DNA of 64,000 nt from Actinoplanes subtropicus (GTDB taxonomy: Bacteria; Actinomycetota; Actinomycetes; Mycobacteriales; Micromonosporaceae). The DNA lies in the NCBI RefSeq assembly GCF_000721705.1, contig NZ_JOJL01000003.1, positions 124,001-188,000 on the forward strand, in the 5' to 3' direction. This document shows positions 61,641 to 64,000 of this stretch, one piece after another (position 1 is the first letter of the stretch; every line of letters starts with the position of its first letter). The position numbers were made by a program, and so were the translations under genes. Below the pieces are notes generated by a model. That model did no database searches and was not told the origin of the DNA. It saw nothing but the letters and a program-made list of their open reading frames with translations.

Positions 61641-63578
61641 ATGACGGGCACAGTGCTGTGGGAACCGCCGGCCGACGTTCGCGAGACCACCCGCATCGGG
61701 GACTATTTGCGCTGGCTGGAGGCGCGCGGTCGGCGCTTCGCGGGCTATCCCGAGCTGTGGGAGTGGTCGGTGAACGACCTGCCCGGGTTCTGGCAGTCGA
61801 TCTGGGACTACTTCGAGGTCGTCAGCCACGATCCGCCCACCGCGGTACTGGCCGACGCCACCATGCCGGGGGCTCGCTGGTTCCCGGGCGCGACCTTGAA
61901 CTACGCCGAGCACGTGTTGCGGATGCCGGGCCGCGGCGATGACGATCCGGTGGTCCTCGCGTACTCGCAAAGTCGTGAGCCGATCGAGCTGAGTGCGCGG
62001 CAGCTCCGCGACCAGGTACGCAGCGTGCGTGCCGGGCTGAAGGCCCGCGGGGTCGGCAAGGGCGACCGGGTTGCGGCCTATGCGCCGAACATCCCGGAGA
62101 CGTACGTCCTGATGCTCGCCACCACGAGTCTCGGCGCGATCTTCTCCTCCTGCGCGCCGGAGTTCGGCAGCCGCAGCGTGATCGACCGGTGGAGCCAGAT
62201 CGAGCCGAAGGTGCTGGTCGCGGTCGACGGCTACCGGTACGGCGACAAGCCGATCTCGCGGACGGCCGAGGTCGACGCGATCACCACGGCGATCCCGTCG
62301 ATCGAGCACGTCATCACGATCGGTTACCTCGACTCGCTGAACGGCAACTGGGCTCAGCTGCACGGGGACGAGCCGATGGCGTTCGAGCCGGTGCCCTTCG
62401 ATCACCCGCTGTACGTGCTGTACAGCTCGGGGACGACCGGGCTGCCCAAGCCGATCGTGCACGGGCACGGCGGCATCCTGCTGGAGCACCTCAAGATCCT
62501 GGCGCTGCACCACGACCTCGGGCCGGCCGACCGGTTCTTCTGGTTCACCACGACCGGCTGGATGATGTGGAATTTCCTGGTCAGCGCGCCGGCGGTGGGC
62601 GCCTCGATCGTCCTCTTCGACGGCAACCCCGGCTTTCCCGACATGTCGGCTCTGTGGAACTTGGTGGATGCGGCCGACATTTCGTACTTCGGGACCAGCG
62701 CGCCCTTCCTGATGGCCTGCCGCAAGGCCGGGCTACGCCCGGAAAAATCCGGACTGAAGGCGGTTGGTTCCACGGGTGCGCCACTTCCGCCCGAGGGCTT
62801 CGATTGGGTGTACGAGGCGGTCGGCACCCACCTGCAGCTGCAGTCCCTCTCCGGCGGCACCGACGTGTGCACCGGTTTCGTGGGTTCCACCCCGCTGCAC
62901 CCGGTGACCGAGGGCGTGATCGCCTGCCGCTGCCTGGGCGCCAAGGTCGAGGCGTACGACCCCGAGGGCAACCCGGTGATCGACCAACTCGGCGAGCTCG
63001 TGATCACGGCGCCGATGCCGAGCATGCCGGTCGGCTTCTGGAACGACCCGGACGGCAAGCGCTACCGGGAGGCGTACTTCGACGTCTACCCCGGGGTGTG
63101 GCGGCACGGAGACTGGATCACGATCGGCGCCGACGGCAGCTGCGTGATCACCGGCCGCTCGGACGCGACCCTCAACCGCGGCGGCGTGCGCCTGGGCACC
63201 GCCGAGTTCTACTCGGTCGTCGAGGGCCTGGACGAAATCGTCGACTCGGTCGTCGTACACCTCGAGCAGAATGACAACCCGAACGGCGAGCTGCTGCTGT
63301 TCGTGGTCCTCGCCGAGGGCCGCGAGCTGGACGACGAGCTGACCGGCCGGATCCGCCGGGAACTGCGCACCGCCCTGTCCCCCCGGCACATCCCGGACGA
63401 GATCTACCAGGTACGGGCGGTCCCCCGAACCCTGTCGGCGAAGAAGCTGGAGGTGCCGGTGAAGCGCATCCTGACCGGCACCCCGGTCGAGTCGGCGGCG
63501 GCCAAGGGCGCCCTGGCCAACCCGGAGTCACTGAGCGCCTTCGAGGAGCTCGCCGTCAAGCGGTCAGCACGACGGTGA
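61641..63578 (+). CDS. aacS: Acetoacetate-CoA ligase (acetoacetyl-CoA synthetase)
   Basis: AacS (645 residues) activates acetoacetate with ATP and CoA for ketone-body or polymer metabolism. The P-loop is YVLYSSGTTGLPKPIVHG near 260, with WFTTTGWMMWNFLVSAPAVG, the adenine-site GSTGAPLPPEGFDWVYEAV, the DGSCVITGRSDATLNRGGVR hinge region and LSAKKLEVPVKRIL with the catalytic lysine region at the C-terminus. I chose ATG 61641 because AAGG is seven bases upstream; GTG 61635 is in frame. Its end overlaps the convergent gene by 23 bases. Confidence 0.95.
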   Translation: MTGTVLWEPPADVRETTRIGDYLRWLEARGRRFAGYPELWEWSVNDLPGFWQSIWDYFEVVSHDPPTAVLADATMPGARWFPGATLNYAEHVLRMPGRGDDDPVVLAYSQSREPIELSARQLRDQVRSVRAGLKARGVGKGDRVAAYAPNIPETYVLMLATTSLGAIFSSCAPEFGSRSVIDRWSQIEPKVLVAVDGYRYGDKPISRTAEVDAITTAIPSIEHVITIGYLDSLNGNWAQLHGDEPMAFEPVPFDHPLYVLYSSGTTGLPKPIVHGHGGILLEHLKILALHHDLGPADRFFWFTTTGWMMWNFLVSAPAVGASIVLFDGNPGFPDMSALWNLVDAADISYFGTSAPFLMACRKAGLRPEKSGLKAVGSTGAPLPPEGFDWVYEAVGTHLQLQSLSGGTDVCTGFVGSTPLHPVTEGVIACRCLGAKVEAYDPEGNPVIDQLGELVITAPMPSMPVGFWNDPDGKRYREAYFDVYPGVWRHGDWITIGADGSCVITGRSDATLNRGGVRLGTAEFYSVVEGLDEIVDSVVVHLEQNDNPNGELLLFVVLAEGRELDDELTGRIRRELRTALSPRHIPDEIYQVRAVPRTLSAKKLEVPVKRILTGTPVESAAAKGALANPESLSAFEELAVKRSARR

Positions 63579-64000
63579 CCTTCTCGGCGGTGGTGCGGGC
63601 CTCCAGCTTGGCCGGGTGCAGGTTGGCGCAGAGCACCACCGATGCGCCCACCGCCAGCGGGGCGAAGAGCCAGTCGGCCGGGTCCGGGTAGGCGCGGGTG
63701 TCGATCAGCACCCGGTCGCCGGTGGTGATGCCCAGCTCGGCTGCCCGCTCGGTGGCGGTGCGCAGGACGGCTAGGTGGCTCAGCTCGACCGGGGCGGCCA
63801 GCGCCCGGGTGTCCGGGGCGACCGGGGCGCCGCCGAAGTGGTCGCCGTAGTTGCGTACGTCTGTCACATAGTCGACAAAACCCGGGGGCACCTCGCGGAG
63901 CGGCATGGCGAGCGGCAGGAGCCCGGTCGCGTACCGGTCGACGGCCGCCCAGGCCGCCGCCTCGGCGGCCCGCTCCGGGGTCGTGAACAGGGCATCCACC
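63556..64000 (-). CDS. TIGR03089-family protein (5' end outside window)
   Basis: At least 147 C-terminal residues are present and the frame continues past the right edge. The sequence RALAAPVELSHLAVLRTATER, then VLIDTRAYPDPADWLFAPLAVGASVVLCANL, matches what I recall of the actinobacterial TIGR03089 family, which resembles a truncated AMP-dependent synthetase and has no known activity. An internal ATG at 63999 is unlikely to be the start because family members are longer. It overlaps the aacS 3' end by 23 bases. Confidence 0.8.
   Translation of the reverse strand, partial: VDALFTTPERAAEAAAWAAVDRYATGLLPLAMPLREVPPGFVDYVTDVRNYGDHFGGAPVAPDTRALAAPVELSHLAVLRTATERAAELGITTGDRVLIDTRAYPDPADWLFAPLAVGASVVLCANLHPAKLEARTTAEKVTVVLTA

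Overview
The window is chromosomal DNA of a high-GC actinobacterium, most likely Micromonosporaceae (Actinoplanes or a relative). The evidence is the strongly GC-rich codon use with frequent GTG and TTG starts, the ATGA/GTGA overlaps, and the lineage markers MtrAB-LpqB, a WhiB protein, coenzyme F420 biosynthesis genes, a WhiJ-type XRE/DUF397 pair and a SARP/BTAD regulator. From about 25 kb onward, gene order resembles the M. tuberculosis Rv3235-Rv3262 block: an Rv3235-like gene, secA, hpf, comF, lpqB-mtrB-mtrA, then manA, SIS protein, manB, DUF3499, a zincin-like gene, whiB, fbiA and fbiB. Lineage-specific blocks are inserted into this backbone.

Layout. 0-10 kb is accessory: a partial glutathione-independent formaldehyde dehydrogenase, a DrrAB-type ABC exporter beside a large BTAD/NB-ARC regulator, a VOC protein divergent from a WYL regulator, an F420-reductase-like protein, an ECF sigma factor with a membrane partner, a TPR pseudogene and a DinB protein. 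10-20 kb holds lspA, a small two-gene island (AbiEi-like plus AbiEii-like nucleotidyltransferase) at the 3' end of the tmRNA gene, then ssrA, a CBM2 protein, smpB, an M23 peptidase, ftsX, ftsE and prfB. 19-26 kb holds a PadR regulator, pruA, small proteins, a divergent rhodanese/Lrp pair, a 20-bp tandem repeat array, and an Rv3235-like gene with a BldC-like HTH gene, both preceded by 10-bp direct repeats. 26-40 kb is secA, a tandem GNAT, hpf, comF, lpqB-mtrB-mtrA and the iron-uptake operon efeUOB under two IdeR-like boxes. 40-46.7 kb carries the WhiJ-type pair and a mannose/envelope cluster (manA, CDF transporter, SIS isomerase, Trm112-like protein, manB). 46.8-52.6 kb carries a GAF regulator, aldehyde dehydrogenase and DUF779 protein, a polysaccharide deacetylase, DUF3499, a zincin-like protein and whiB. 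52.8-59.1 kb is the F420 pathway (fbiC; fbiA-fbiB-nudix). The window ends with a large repetitive acidic membrane protein, acetoacetyl-CoA synthetase and a partial TIGR03089 protein.

How the genes work together. ssrA and smpB form the trans-translation system, with prfB and hpf as further ribosome functions. FtsEX and the coiled-coil M23 peptidase look like a division hydrolase module. MtrAB-LpqB is the envelope two-component system. FbiC makes the deazaflavin Fo and FbiA/FbiB build F420; the FbiB here lacks the nitroreductase domain of mycobacterial FbiB. The most unusual elements are the tmRNA-associated nuclease-fold/nucleotidyltransferase cassette with matching palindromes at both ends, the one-turn-spaced direct repeats at the BldC-like gene, the 20-bp tandem array, and the Thr-Gln-Val repeat protein. 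All calls come from reading the sequence; no database search was run.
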